Assembly: GCF_014117325.1 (NCBI RefSeq)
Contig: NZ_CP059732.1
Coordinates: 1,674,001 to 1,738,000, forward strand
DNA length: 64,000 nucleotides
Origin: Spirosoma foliorum
Lineage (GTDB): Bacteria; Bacteroidota; Bacteroidia; Cytophagales; Spirosomataceae
Reading direction: 5' to 3'
The notes below the pieces were generated by a model, which had not been told where the DNA came from, ran no database searches, and saw nothing but the letters and a program-made list of their open reading frames with translations. The translations under genes were made by a program, and so were the position numbers. Shown piece after piece: positions 43,651-51,119 of the stretch; the stretch's first letter is position 1; each line of letters begins with the position of its first letter.

Positions 43651-46551
43651 ATGGCATCAGATTTCGTTGAGGTATCGCCAGCCGCTTTATGTTACTGGCG
43701 ATATGCATTCCCTGTATCCACATCAGCCGTAGTAACCGCCGACAGAAGAAAGCTCAAATTGAAAGCCACTCTTCTTCTGAAACTCCTTTTAGGATTTTGG
43801 TTTAGTAGCTTCGTACCAGCCCAGGCCCAAACTGGCCGCACCCAAGCTAAACTGACGAACGCTTATCGGGGTAATTACCAACGCGTAACCACAGGTTGTG
43901 AAAGTGTCAATACGTTCGAAATTCGAAATGGTACGCTCTGGGCCTGGGGGGCAAACTCCTATGGCGTATTAGGCGATGGGACCACTATGCAACGCCTTAG
44001 TCCGATAAAGATTGGTGCCGATAATACTTGGGTCACCATTGCTGCAGGGCAATCTCATACATTAGGACTCAAAGGCGATGGTACACTTTGGGCCTGGGGC
44101 CTAAACACAGATGGACAGTTGGGCATCGCCAGTGGCATCACTGAGAGCCATAGTCCGGTACAAATCGGAAATGAAACGAAATGGGTAAGCATCGCTACAG
44201 GGTCGTATCACTCGGCAGCGCTCAAAAGTGACGGTACCCTTTGGACCTGGGGAGACAATACCAATGGTCAATTGGGTGATGGTGCCACAACCGATCGTAA
44301 CAGCCCTATGCAGATCGGAACCGACAACAATTGGGTCAGCATCTCAGCTGGTTATCAATATACACTGGCTTTGAAAAATGACGGAACCCTTTGGGCATGG
44401 GGACGAAATACGGCTGGTCAGTTAGGCAATTCGGGTACCACAGAACAACACAGTCCAGTACAAATTGGCACCGACAATAACTGGGTGAGCGTTGCTGCGG
44501 GGGAAACTCATTCGCTGGCACTCAAAAGCGATGGGACCCTTTGGGCTTGGGGTGATAATCGATATGGAACGTTGGGCAATGGCACCACCGACCAGCACAC
44601 TAGCCCGATCCAAATTGGCAACGACACCAAATGGGTAAGAGTTGCGGTGGGAGTTCATTACTCCTTGGGGCTTAAAAGCAATGGAACACTCTGGGCCTGG
44701 GGATTCAATGGCGATGGTGAGTTAGGTGACGGAACTACCACCGATCGACTCAGTCCAGTGCAGATTGGAACTGACAATAATTGGGTGAGTATCGCTGCTG
44801 GTGCCAATCACTCGGTCGGACTGAAAAGCGATGGTACACTCAGGACCTGGGGATTTAATAATTACGGTCAGTTGGGTATTGGGGCTGGTCAGGGCGTGCT
44901 GCAAAGCAGCCCTATCGCCACTAGTATTGCCTTGATCAACTGGGTTAGCGTAGCGGAGGGAGATGACCATACGGCGGGCGTAAAAAGCGATGGCACGCTT
45001 TGGGCCTGGGGCAACAGTAGCGATGGACAATTAGGTATTGGCACAATCGCTGCACAAACCACGCCTGCACAGGTCGGTACAGATACCAAATGGATTGGCG
45101 TGGCTGCTGGTTATCAAAATACGATGGGGCTAAAAAGTGATGGCACTCTTTGGGCTTGGGGAAATGGTAGTTATGGTAAGTTGGGCGACGGCCCCAATGT
45201 ATCCCACACCAGCCCAGTGCAGATCGGCACGGACACCAAGTGGGTCAGTATGGCTGCTGGTGGTGATCACTCAATGGGCCTTAAAAGTGACGGTACGCTC
45301 TGGACGTGGGGGCACGGCGAAAATGGGCGGTTAGGGTTAGGTGATGGCAACATACAGGATCAATATAGTCCAGTACAGGTTGGTACGGACAACAATTGGG
45401 TGAGCATTGCTGCAGGAGCTTATTACTCGATGGGCCTCAAAAGTGACGGTACGCTCTGGGCCTGGGGTGACAATAGCTATGGTCAGTTGGGGGATGGAAC
45501 GACCATCAGCCGAACTAGTCCAGTTCAGGTAGGTACCGATAAAAATTGGGTTAGCATGGTTGGCGGTCAGTATTTTACGATAGCCCTGAAAAGCGATGGG
45601 ACACGTTGGGCCTGGGGCTACAACGCGGCTGGTACATTGGGCGATGGTACCACCACGGATCAACACAACCCAGAGCAGATTGGCACCGACAATACCTGGA
45701 TTAGCGTTGCTGCTGGCTATGCGCACGCATTAGGATTGAAAAGTAATGGAACCCTCTGGGCCTGGGGCAATAACGGCGAAGGTTCATTAGGGGATGGTAC
45801 CAAACCCGTTGAAACCAGTCCAGTAACCATTGCCACGTCAGCGCCCATCGTTAGTCTGTTCCGAGGGTCTATCGCGCATCATTCAGTGATCATTGACGTA
45901 AGTCGCCAAACTCTCTGCACCACCGGGCTGAATACCAGCGGTCAGTTGGGTAACGGCACTACGGTGCAGAGCAACACCTTCAGTTGTGGTATAGCTCAGG
46001 CAAACCCCTTACCAGTAACGCTGGTTTCCTTCACGGCCAAGGCACAGGAAAATCGCACCGTCGAACTGACGTGGACAACGTCTCTGGAAACGAATAACAA
46101 AGGGTATCTGATCGAACGGAGTAAAGACCTCAAACACTTCGAGAAAGTTGGGACAGTAACGGAGTTAGGCACCAGTAGCAACTCCCTGAAAACGTACCAT
46201 CTGACAGACCTGACACCCTACTGGGGTACAAGCTATTATCGGCTCACCCAGACCGACCTCAACGGTCAATCTACAGTGTACCCTGCGGTTTCGGTGGTAC
46301 TACGTGATGGCGCTTATGGCGTATTCCCGAACCCTGTAAGTGATCAATCATTTACCCTAAGTCTGGATGAGCCCGAAACAGCCCTGATCAATTTCTATGA
46401 TTCGGATGGCCGGGTAATGCCGCTCCAGAAGCTGGGTGTTCAATCGAGGAACCTCTTGTTGAAAACCTCAGGCAAACTCGCCACAGGGGTGTATATTCTG
46501 ACGGTAGAGGAACGCGGTCAAACCCGCCAGCATCGTTTAGTGGTTGACTAG
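43651..46551 (+). CDS. Secreted RCC1-repeat protein with type IX secretion C-terminal domain
   Basis: 966 residues. Fourteen RCC1-like repeats of about 50 residues each carry the core GTLWAWG..., G.LGDGT, SPVQIG, W.S.AAG..H (residues about 92-785), enough for two seven-bladed propellers. A fibronectin-like region follows (LPVTLVSFTAKAQENR...), then a C-terminal sorting domain (FPNPVSDQSFTL to HRLVVD) that directs type IX secretion. Propellers of this kind mediate protein or ligand binding; none is catalytic here. The N-terminus is long before the signal peptide (KATLLLKLLLGFWFSSFVPAQAQ), so the real start may be TTG 43759. The repeats are long tandem DNA repeats. Confidence 0.93.
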   Translation: MASDFVEVSPAALCYWRYAFPVSTSAVVTADRRKLKLKATLLLKLLLGFWFSSFVPAQAQTGRTQAKLTNAYRGNYQRVTTGCESVNTFEIRNGTLWAWGANSYGVLGDGTTMQRLSPIKIGADNTWVTIAAGQSHTLGLKGDGTLWAWGLNTDGQLGIASGITESHSPVQIGNETKWVSIATGSYHSAALKSDGTLWTWGDNTNGQLGDGATTDRNSPMQIGTDNNWVSISAGYQYTLALKNDGTLWAWGRNTAGQLGNSGTTEQHSPVQIGTDNNWVSVAAGETHSLALKSDGTLWAWGDNRYGTLGNGTTDQHTSPIQIGNDTKWVRVAVGVHYSLGLKSNGTLWAWGFNGDGELGDGTTTDRLSPVQIGTDNNWVSIAAGANHSVGLKSDGTLRTWGFNNYGQLGIGAGQGVLQSSPIATSIALINWVSVAEGDDHTAGVKSDGTLWAWGNSSDGQLGIGTIAAQTTPAQVGTDTKWIGVAAGYQNTMGLKSDGTLWAWGNGSYGKLGDGPNVSHTSPVQIGTDTKWVSMAAGGDHSMGLKSDGTLWTWGHGENGRLGLGDGNIQDQYSPVQVGTDNNWVSIAAGAYYSMGLKSDGTLWAWGDNSYGQLGDGTTISRTSPVQVGTDKNWVSMVGGQYFTIALKSDGTRWAWGYNAAGTLGDGTTTDQHNPEQIGTDNTWISVAAGYAHALGLKSNGTLWAWGNNGEGSLGDGTKPVETSPVTIATSAPIVSLFRGSIAHHSVIIDVSRQTLCTTGLNTSGQLGNGTTVQSNTFSCGIAQANPLPVTLVSFTAKAQENRTVELTWTTSLETNNKGYLIERSKDLKHFEKVGTVTELGTSSNSLKTYHLTDLTPYWGTSYYRLTQTDLNGQSTVYPAVSVVLRDGAYGVFPNPVSDQSFTLSLDEPETALINFYDSDGRVMPLQKLGVQSRNLLLKTSGKLATGVYILTVEERGQTRQHRLVVD

Positions 46552-46568
46552 TCTTTATTTAGCTTGTG

Positions 46569-46727
46569 TCAGAACAGAAGAAAGAGCACAAGAAAGGTTA
46601 ATTCGCCTACCAGTGCCCAGGCCTGCGATTCGATTTTCCAATGAAACGGCTTCCACTCACCACTTAAATAAGCGATAAACACATAACTAACTAGCAAACT
46701 GATCACGACAAGCCCAAGTGTTCTCAT
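46569..46727 (-). CDS. 52-residue membrane peptide of unknown function
   Basis: ATG 46727 encodes MRTLGLVVISLLVSYVFIAY, then a polar linker LSGEWKPFHWKIESQ, and a second hydrophobic stretch ALVGELTFLVLFLLF before the stop. The two-helix hairpin looks like a small inner membrane protein. It lies just downstream of and convergent with the RCC1 gene. No family recognised. The frame is short, so chance cannot be excluded, but the hydrophobic-polar-hydrophobic pattern is well formed. Confidence 0.55.
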   Translation of the reverse strand: MRTLGLVVISLLVSYVFIAYLSGEWKPFHWKIESQAWALVGELTFLVLFLLF

Positions 46728-46817
46728 ATAAAGTGTCTGGTTTACCTAATCTAGTAAACCAAGTCACGTTGGATTGGTTATAATGGTTTTTGATTGAAAA
46801 TAATTGATCGCCGATTG

Positions 46818-47150
46818 GGGACTTTGCATCCTCGGTCTGTGGAGACATCTAGAGTATATACATATCTTTTTGGGATGTTCGAAACTCCGTTAGGAGTGGC
46901 CTGTTAATAGAAAACAGAAGATTAGACATGCCCAAAGCGCCGTAGGTGCGACCTATATGGGCTGAATTAGGTCGCACCTACGGCGCTTTTAGCCTTTAGT
47001 AGGCAAGAATCACTATTGACAGGACGCCCTTATAGGGCTGATTAGTCTCCACAAGAAATGTGTGTATACTCTAAGTGTTTTCACAGACCGCCTGTGAGTA
47101 GCCTACTATAAAGCGGTCCGTGAGGACACAGACCGAGGATGCCAAGTCCC
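46818..47150. repeat. 333-bp foldback element (MITE-like) with nested hairpins
   Basis: Outer arms of 24 bases, GGGACTTTGCATCCTCGGTC plus four more (46818-46841) and 47127-47150, differ at one position. Inside, AGAGTATATACATAT faces ATGTGTGTATACTCT, then CCTGTTAATAG faces CTATTGACAGG. At the core, a perfect 22-bp stem (46934-46955 with 46968-46989) begins AAAGCGCCGTAGG. The same core occurs at 55640-55693. It contains no open frame of note. The layout resembles a non-autonomous element or a multi-layer cruciform. It covers most of the 491-base gap. Confidence 0.85.
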
Positions 47151-47218
47151 TCCGTGCCTCTGTGGACAATCATAAAAAAGCGGTTTCCTTTTAAAAGAAA
47201 CCGCTTAGCAAAAGGCAA

Positions 47219-48106
47219 TTAGGTATCTTTAAATGCCGCAGCAAATTCTTTCGCGAAATCTTCCAGCTTTACACTCCCTATTACCGTTGGCTTGTGCAGG
47301 TCATAATCTCCCCGCAATTTGCCACTGTGTATACAGGCACCTAATTCGACAAAGTTGGCGACCAGTGAAGCAGGCATACCAGTCTTGAGGAGGGCGTCCG
47401 TTACTTGCTCTTCGCTGAAGGCTAACCATTGCAAATCAGGCTTACCGATGGCGTTCCCTAACACATGAGCGACCTCGCTGGCGGTGCGGTCATCGCTGGC
47501 TATATAGCGAATGTTTCTACCTGTAGCTGATTTTGTCAATTCTTCTGCGGCAACCGTGGCAATGTCACTGGGAGCAACCATCACGAGTCGGTCATCGCCA
47601 CCGTAAACCGAGCCGATCAAGCCCTGTTCTTTGATCATGGACACAAATCCGTACAGATTGTAATAGAAGTAACCAGGGCGCAGGTGGGTAATGGCCACAT
47701 CCGACAGTTCATTCAAAATACCTTCTGTATGATGGGAGCCAAGGATAAATCCGGTTCCTTTGGGCAGATGCGCACCATAACTGCTGAGGTGAACAACATG
47801 CTGCACACCCGACCTCTGAATGGCTTGCGCGTAGTTGCTGCCGATTCGACGATAATACGCTAACTGATCGGGTTCGGCATAATTTGGGGGGATCATGGCG
47901 AATATGGCATCGGCTCCAGCAAAGGTAGCGGTCAGAAAATCAACGTCTTCCAGGGAACCAATGGCGGCTATCGCCCCAATCTGGGTAATCTCATTTTGTT
48001 TTTCCGGCTTACTGCTGATAACCGTAACCTGATGACCCTTTTGTACGAGTTCCTCGGTTAGTGGCTTGCCAATATGGCCTAACGAACCTGTTACTACAAC
48101 GTTCAT
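47219..48106 (-). CDS. NAD(P)-binding NmrA/SDR-a5-like protein
   Basis: ATG 48106 yields 295 residues starting with the cofactor fold MNVVVTGSLGHIGKPLTEEL (GxxGxxG). A longer frame from 48133 adds nine residues ahead of it and is less likely. The sequence HVVHLSSYGAHLPKGTGF and the loss of the YxxxK pair match NmrA-like or quinone-oxidoreductase-like atypical SDRs that sense or reduce cofactor or quinone. A palindrome, GGTCTGTAGACC (48140-48151), lies in its upstream space. It follows AraC and DoxX genes on the same strand, suggesting a redox or quinone stress unit. Confidence 0.85.
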   Translation of the reverse strand: MNVVVTGSLGHIGKPLTEELVQKGHQVTVISSKPEKQNEITQIGAIAAIGSLEDVDFLTATFAGADAIFAMIPPNYAEPDQLAYYRRIGSNYAQAIQRSGVQHVVHLSSYGAHLPKGTGFILGSHHTEGILNELSDVAITHLRPGYFYYNLYGFVSMIKEQGLIGSVYGGDDRLVMVAPSDIATVAAEELTKSATGRNIRYIASDDRTASEVAHVLGNAIGKPDLQWLAFSEEQVTDALLKTGMPASLVANFVELGACIHSGKLRGDYDLHKPTVIGSVKLEDFAKEFAAAFKDT

Positions 48107-48211
48107 AACTAGCTGTTTTTGTTTACAGCACAAAGGTCTGGTCTGTAGACCTTAGCCTTGTAGTTGAATCTTCGATTGTTGTAGCCGTTTCTTGACTGAT
48201 TCGCCAATGGC

Positions 48212-49126
48212 TTAGTTGAACGAATGGCGGAATACCAAAGGCGACGTATTGGTCTTACTTTTAAATAATTTACTGAATGACTGCGAGTGTTCAAATCCCA
48301 ATGCGTAGGCAATCTCACCAACCGACAAATCGGTTGTGGATAGTTTTTCTTTTGCCTTCTCGATCAATTTATCGTGGATGTGTTGTTGGGTACTTTGCCC
48401 GGTCAGTACGTTCAGCAAAACACTTAAATAGTTGGGCGATACGTTGAGCGCTTCGGCAATGTGTTGAACCGTAGGCAACCCTTTTTCGGCTAAAGCATCG
48501 CTAGCAAAATAAGCGTCAAGAGTAGCCTCAAGCCGATTCAGGAGCTGGTGATTGGTAATCTTTCGGGTTATGAATTGCCGATGATAGAAGCGATCGGCAT
48601 AAGTTAGCAATAAGTCGAGCTGAGCGAGAATGACATTCTGGCTGAATTTGTCAATGTTTGCTCGGTATTCCTGCTCAATGTTTTTCAGGATGCCAGTAAC
48701 CACCGCTTCTTCTTTTTCCGAAAGGTGCAGGGCTTCGTGGACCGAATAACTGAAATAGTCGTATTGCTTTATGGTTTTGGCTAACGACGTGTTCCATAAA
48801 TAATCGGGGTGAACGAGAAGTAGCCAGCCCGTATGCTGTAGGTCGCCGTCAGCCTCAATCGTAAAAACCTGTCCGGGCGACATGAAGACCATGATCCCTT
48901 CATCGAAATCATAGTCCTGTTGCCCATATTTCAGCTTGCCGTTGAAATTCCGTTTAAGCGCGATGGAGTAAAAATTATGGATTTGACCATACGATTTTTC
49001 ACCCGATGGCCGCCTGATGGCTTCAAAAGGAACGACGCTGATTAAGGGGTGCTCTGGCTTGGGAAGCCCCATAACCTGATGATAGTCAGTTATGGTTTTA
49101 ATCCGTTGAGGCTGTACGTTTTTCAT
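48212..49126 (-). CDS. AraC-family transcriptional regulator
   Basis: 304 residues. An N-terminal cupin-like domain (about 30-150, with YDFDEGIMVFMSPGQVFTI) precedes two helix-turn-helix motifs at about 215-300 (VQHIAEALNVSPNYLSVLL and VGEIAYALGFEHSQSFSKLFK), the DNA-binding module of the family. It is 30 bases downstream of the DoxX gene and 105 bases upstream of the NmrA-like gene, so it may control the latter. The effector is unknown. Confidence 0.93.
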   Translation of the reverse strand: MKNVQPQRIKTITDYHQVMGLPKPEHPLISVVPFEAIRRPSGEKSYGQIHNFYSIALKRNFNGKLKYGQQDYDFDEGIMVFMSPGQVFTIEADGDLQHTGWLLLVHPDYLWNTSLAKTIKQYDYFSYSVHEALHLSEKEEAVVTGILKNIEQEYRANIDKFSQNVILAQLDLLLTYADRFYHRQFITRKITNHQLLNRLEATLDAYFASDALAEKGLPTVQHIAEALNVSPNYLSVLLNVLTGQSTQQHIHDKLIEKAKEKLSTTDLSVGEIAYALGFEHSQSFSKLFKSKTNTSPLVFRHSFN

Positions 49127-49156
49127 TCGTAAGTGAGTTCGTTAAATCAACCCGTT

Positions 49157-49564
49157 TCATTTTTCAGCGATCGGTGCCTTCGTAAAACGGCCCCACGCAA
49201 TAAAAGCCGCAAGAACGGCGAAAACGATGTTTACACCAATGACCGATGCTTCTCCTCGGGTAATGTGAAAAATACTGGCGCAGATCATTAACACTACGGT
49301 CCCTAAAGCGGCAATGGGCGTTAGTTGCGGTTTGATGCGAAGCCATGCTGGCAGAATCAATCCAACAGCACCCAATAAGTCGACCAAGCCAGTAAATTTT
49401 ACGAAGGCTACCGGAATCTGACCGACCCAGGGCCACATGTTGGCTAACTGATCAATAGGCTGAAACAGTTTCATGGCGGCTGCCCAAATGAATGTAGCTG
49501 CCAGAATTACTTGTATAATCCAGAGGGAAATGTGTAGTGCTTTTGACGGTTGTTGGCTTGCCAT
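49157..49564 (-). CDS. DoxX-family membrane protein
   Basis: The 135-residue protein has four transmembrane helices: IIQVILAATFIWAAAMKL, VKFTGLVDLLGAVGLILPAW, LTPIAALGTVVLMICASIF and VIGVNIVFAVLAAFIAWG. They give the DoxX/DoxD-like pattern, including the conserved FTGLVDLLGAVGL. DoxX proteins are linked to thiol or quinone redox stress. The gene is divergent from an HxlR regulator across 114 bases that contain a 40-bp palindrome, so it is a likely target of that regulator. Confidence 0.9.
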   Translation of the reverse strand: MASQQPSKALHISLWIIQVILAATFIWAAAMKLFQPIDQLANMWPWVGQIPVAFVKFTGLVDLLGAVGLILPAWLRIKPQLTPIAALGTVVLMICASIFHITRGEASVIGVNIVFAVLAAFIAWGRFTKAPIAEK

Positions 49565-49589
49565 ACTGCGCTATTTTTTAGTAATGGCG

Positions 49590-49597
49590 CAAAAGTA
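49590..49597 (-). promoter_or_regulatory. -7 promoter element of the DoxX gene
   Basis: Minus-strand TACTTTTG followed by C matches TAnnTTTG exactly, 26 bases upstream of the DoxX start. The operator-like palindrome begins 25 bases further upstream, where a bound repressor could block the -33 region. Confidence 0.6.
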
Positions 49598-49621
49598 TTT
49601 ATGTTTGCTATCCGATTGATA

Positions 49622-49661
49622 GTACTTCCATTTTGGATAGCACTATCCAAAATGGAAGTAC
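49622..49661. promoter_or_regulatory. 40-bp perfect palindrome, probable HxlR operator
   Basis: GTACTTCCATTTTGGATAG (49622-49640) and its exact complement (49643-49661) flank the dinucleotide CA. It lies between the divergent DoxX and HxlR genes, 18 bases upstream of the HxlR start. Two 19-base half-sites suit two HxlR dimers. Absence of flanking T-runs and the position between divergent genes argue for an operator rather than a terminator. Confidence 0.75.
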
Positions 49662-49678
49662 AGTAAACCCAGGAATCG

Positions 49679-50017
49679 ATGTTACTCAAAGGTGGATGTC
49701 CAAAAACAGCTCTTTCCATCAAGGATGCCTTAGAAGCGCTGGAAGGCAGATGGAAATTACTCATATTATTTGCGTTATCGACAGGCGATAAGCGCTTTAA
49801 GCAGCTTTCGAGAGAAGTGCCTGGTATTACCGACAAAACACTGTCGAAAGAATTGAAAAGCCTGGAAGCCAACAAATTAATTCAACGCGATGTCCACGAT
49901 ACGTTCCCACCCACGGTAGCGTATTCCATAACCGAACACGGAAAATCACTGGAGAAAGTGATGGATGAACTTCATTATTGGGGATTAGCGCATCGCAAAG
50001 AGATAATGGGAACGTAA
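49679..50017 (+). CDS. HxlR-family winged-helix regulator
   Basis: 112 residues with the HxlR layout: an N-terminal GCPKTALSIKDALEALEGRWKLLIL whose Cys7 could be a redox switch (as in quinone/aldehyde-sensing family members), recognition helix FKQLSREVPGITDKTLSKELKSLE and wing AYSITEHGKSLEKVM. It lies divergent from DoxX with a long palindrome between them, so it probably represses itself and DoxX. Redox sensing by Cys7 is inference. Confidence 0.92.
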   Translation: MLLKGGCPKTALSIKDALEALEGRWKLLILFALSTGDKRFKQLSREVPGITDKTLSKELKSLEANKLIQRDVHDTFPPTVAYSITEHGKSLEKVMDELHYWGLAHRKEIMGT

Positions 50018-50028
50018 TTCCTTCCCGC

Positions 50029-50625
50029 CTAAACCACTTTATACGTCTGACCGGTTTGTGCGCCTAATACGCTCTTAACATAGGCCTGCGCTACGCGGTG
50101 CATGGATACAGGAATATGACCTGGGAAAAACGGGAAATAGCCTGGTGATTCTTCAACGACACCTGGTGCTACGGTGTTGATACGTACACCCTGTTCAAGC
50201 TCGATGGCAGCCGCCCGTACAAACGAATCCAGCGCCCCATTGATTGTGCTGACCGACGCACCCAGTACAATAGGGTCGTCGGCCAAACTGCCTGATGTTA
50301 ACGTAAACGATCCTTTGGGGTTGATATAATGCTGACCAATCAATACCAGATTGACCTGACCCATTAGTTTGCTGTTTAAGCCAATTCTAAAATCAGCATC
50401 AGTCATTTTGGGTAACGGGCCAAAATGACCATCGCCCGTCGTGCTGATGAGCGCATCGAACGGACCAGCCTGTTCGAACAGGTTTTTAATGGAATCAGGA
50501 TTGGTAATGTCTACCTGCATATCCCCGCTTTTTGAGCCTACTTTCAGGATTTCATTGTCTTTTTCTAACGCGCTGACTACGTGCTTACCGATGGTACCCG
50601 TAGCGCCAATAATGATAATTTTCAT
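50029..50625 (-). CDS. Short-chain dehydrogenase (short SDR)
   Basis: ATG 50625 gives 198 residues starting MKIIIIGATGTIGKHVVSAL (cofactor loop GATGTIG). The frame from 50661 adds 12 residues ahead of it and reaches into the promoter. The usual SDR features are reduced: TTGDGHF replaces NNAG and no clear YxxxK is present, as in short SDRs related to YbjT or F420-like oxidoreductases. It is divergent from the second HxlR regulator, whose tandem operator lies between them. It is likely induced by the same electrophile or quinone signal. Confidence 0.87.
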   Translation of the reverse strand: MKIIIIGATGTIGKHVVSALEKDNEILKVGSKSGDMQVDITNPDSIKNLFEQAGPFDALISTTGDGHFGPLPKMTDADFRIGLNSKLMGQVNLVLIGQHYINPKGSFTLTSGSLADDPIVLGASVSTINGALDSFVRAAAIELEQGVRINTVAPGVVEESPGYFPFFPGHIPVSMHRVAQAYVKSVLGAQTGQTYKVV

Positions 50626-50669
50626 ACTGATTCGTGAATTTGTTAGGCGAAAGTAGGCCAATACTCTAC

Positions 50670-50705
50670 TTTTGTCAAGTAATTACCTTTTTGTCTAGTA
50701 ATGAC
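50670..50705. promoter_or_regulatory. Tandem direct-repeat operator between SDR and HxlR genes
   Basis: TTTTGTCAAGTAATTAC (50670-50686) is repeated as TTTTGTCTAGTAATGAC (50689-50705) with two differences and a 19-base period, about two DNA turns. The right copy also pairs partly with the following GACAAAAAAGT. It sits before the second HxlR start, and a -7-like TAATTGTG follows at 50716-50723. This is probably a pair of binding sites for that regulator. Confidence 0.6.
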
Positions 50706-50731
50706 AAAAAAGTGATAATTGTGCCTGATCT

Positions 50732-51073
50732 ATGGAAACCGAGAAAATAAATTACCACAGTGCAGAAGAATGTCCGATAACGGCTACGATTGATGTAATA
50801 GGCGGTAAGTGGAAACCACCTATTATCTGGCTATTACTAAAAGGGCCGATGCGTTTTGGCGAACTTCATAAAACGATTCCGGGTATGGCCTTGAAGGTTT
50901 TATCAAGACAATTGAAAGAACTGGAAGCCGATGGTATTGTGGTTCGCAGAGCCTATCCAGAAGTCCCCCCTCGGGTAGAATACTCGTTGAGCGAAAAAGG
51001 CGAAACGCTCAGAGCGGTTATGTTTATGTTATCGGACTGGAGCCGGAAGAATATTTTAGGGGAGAAAGTATAA
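50732..51073 (+). CDS. HxlR-family winged-helix regulator (second copy)
   Basis: 113 residues with AEECPITATIDVIGGKWKPPIIWLLL (Cys at 13), recognition helix MRFGELHKTIPGMALKVLSRQLKELE and wing VEYSLSEKGETLRAVM. It is a paralogue of the regulator at 49679. It is followed by a drug-type MFS exporter 46 bases downstream and is divergent from an SDR, so it may regulate both. The conserved Cys near the N-terminus is shared with the other copy. Confidence 0.92.
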   Translation: METEKINYHSAEECPITATIDVIGGKWKPPIIWLLLKGPMRFGELHKTIPGMALKVLSRQLKELEADGIVVRRAYPEVPPRVEYSLSEKGETLRAVMFMLSDWSRKNILGEKV

Positions 51074-51119
51074 ACTACTTTGTGCAAAAGCCGTATTAGT
51101 AAAACGTTGTTGAAATCAT

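Noticed and set aside
43940..45840. Regular tandem repeats that might suggest a CRISPR array
   Set aside because: The period is about 150 bases, the units are coding and match RCC1 repeats, and there are no short identical repeats with unique spacers.
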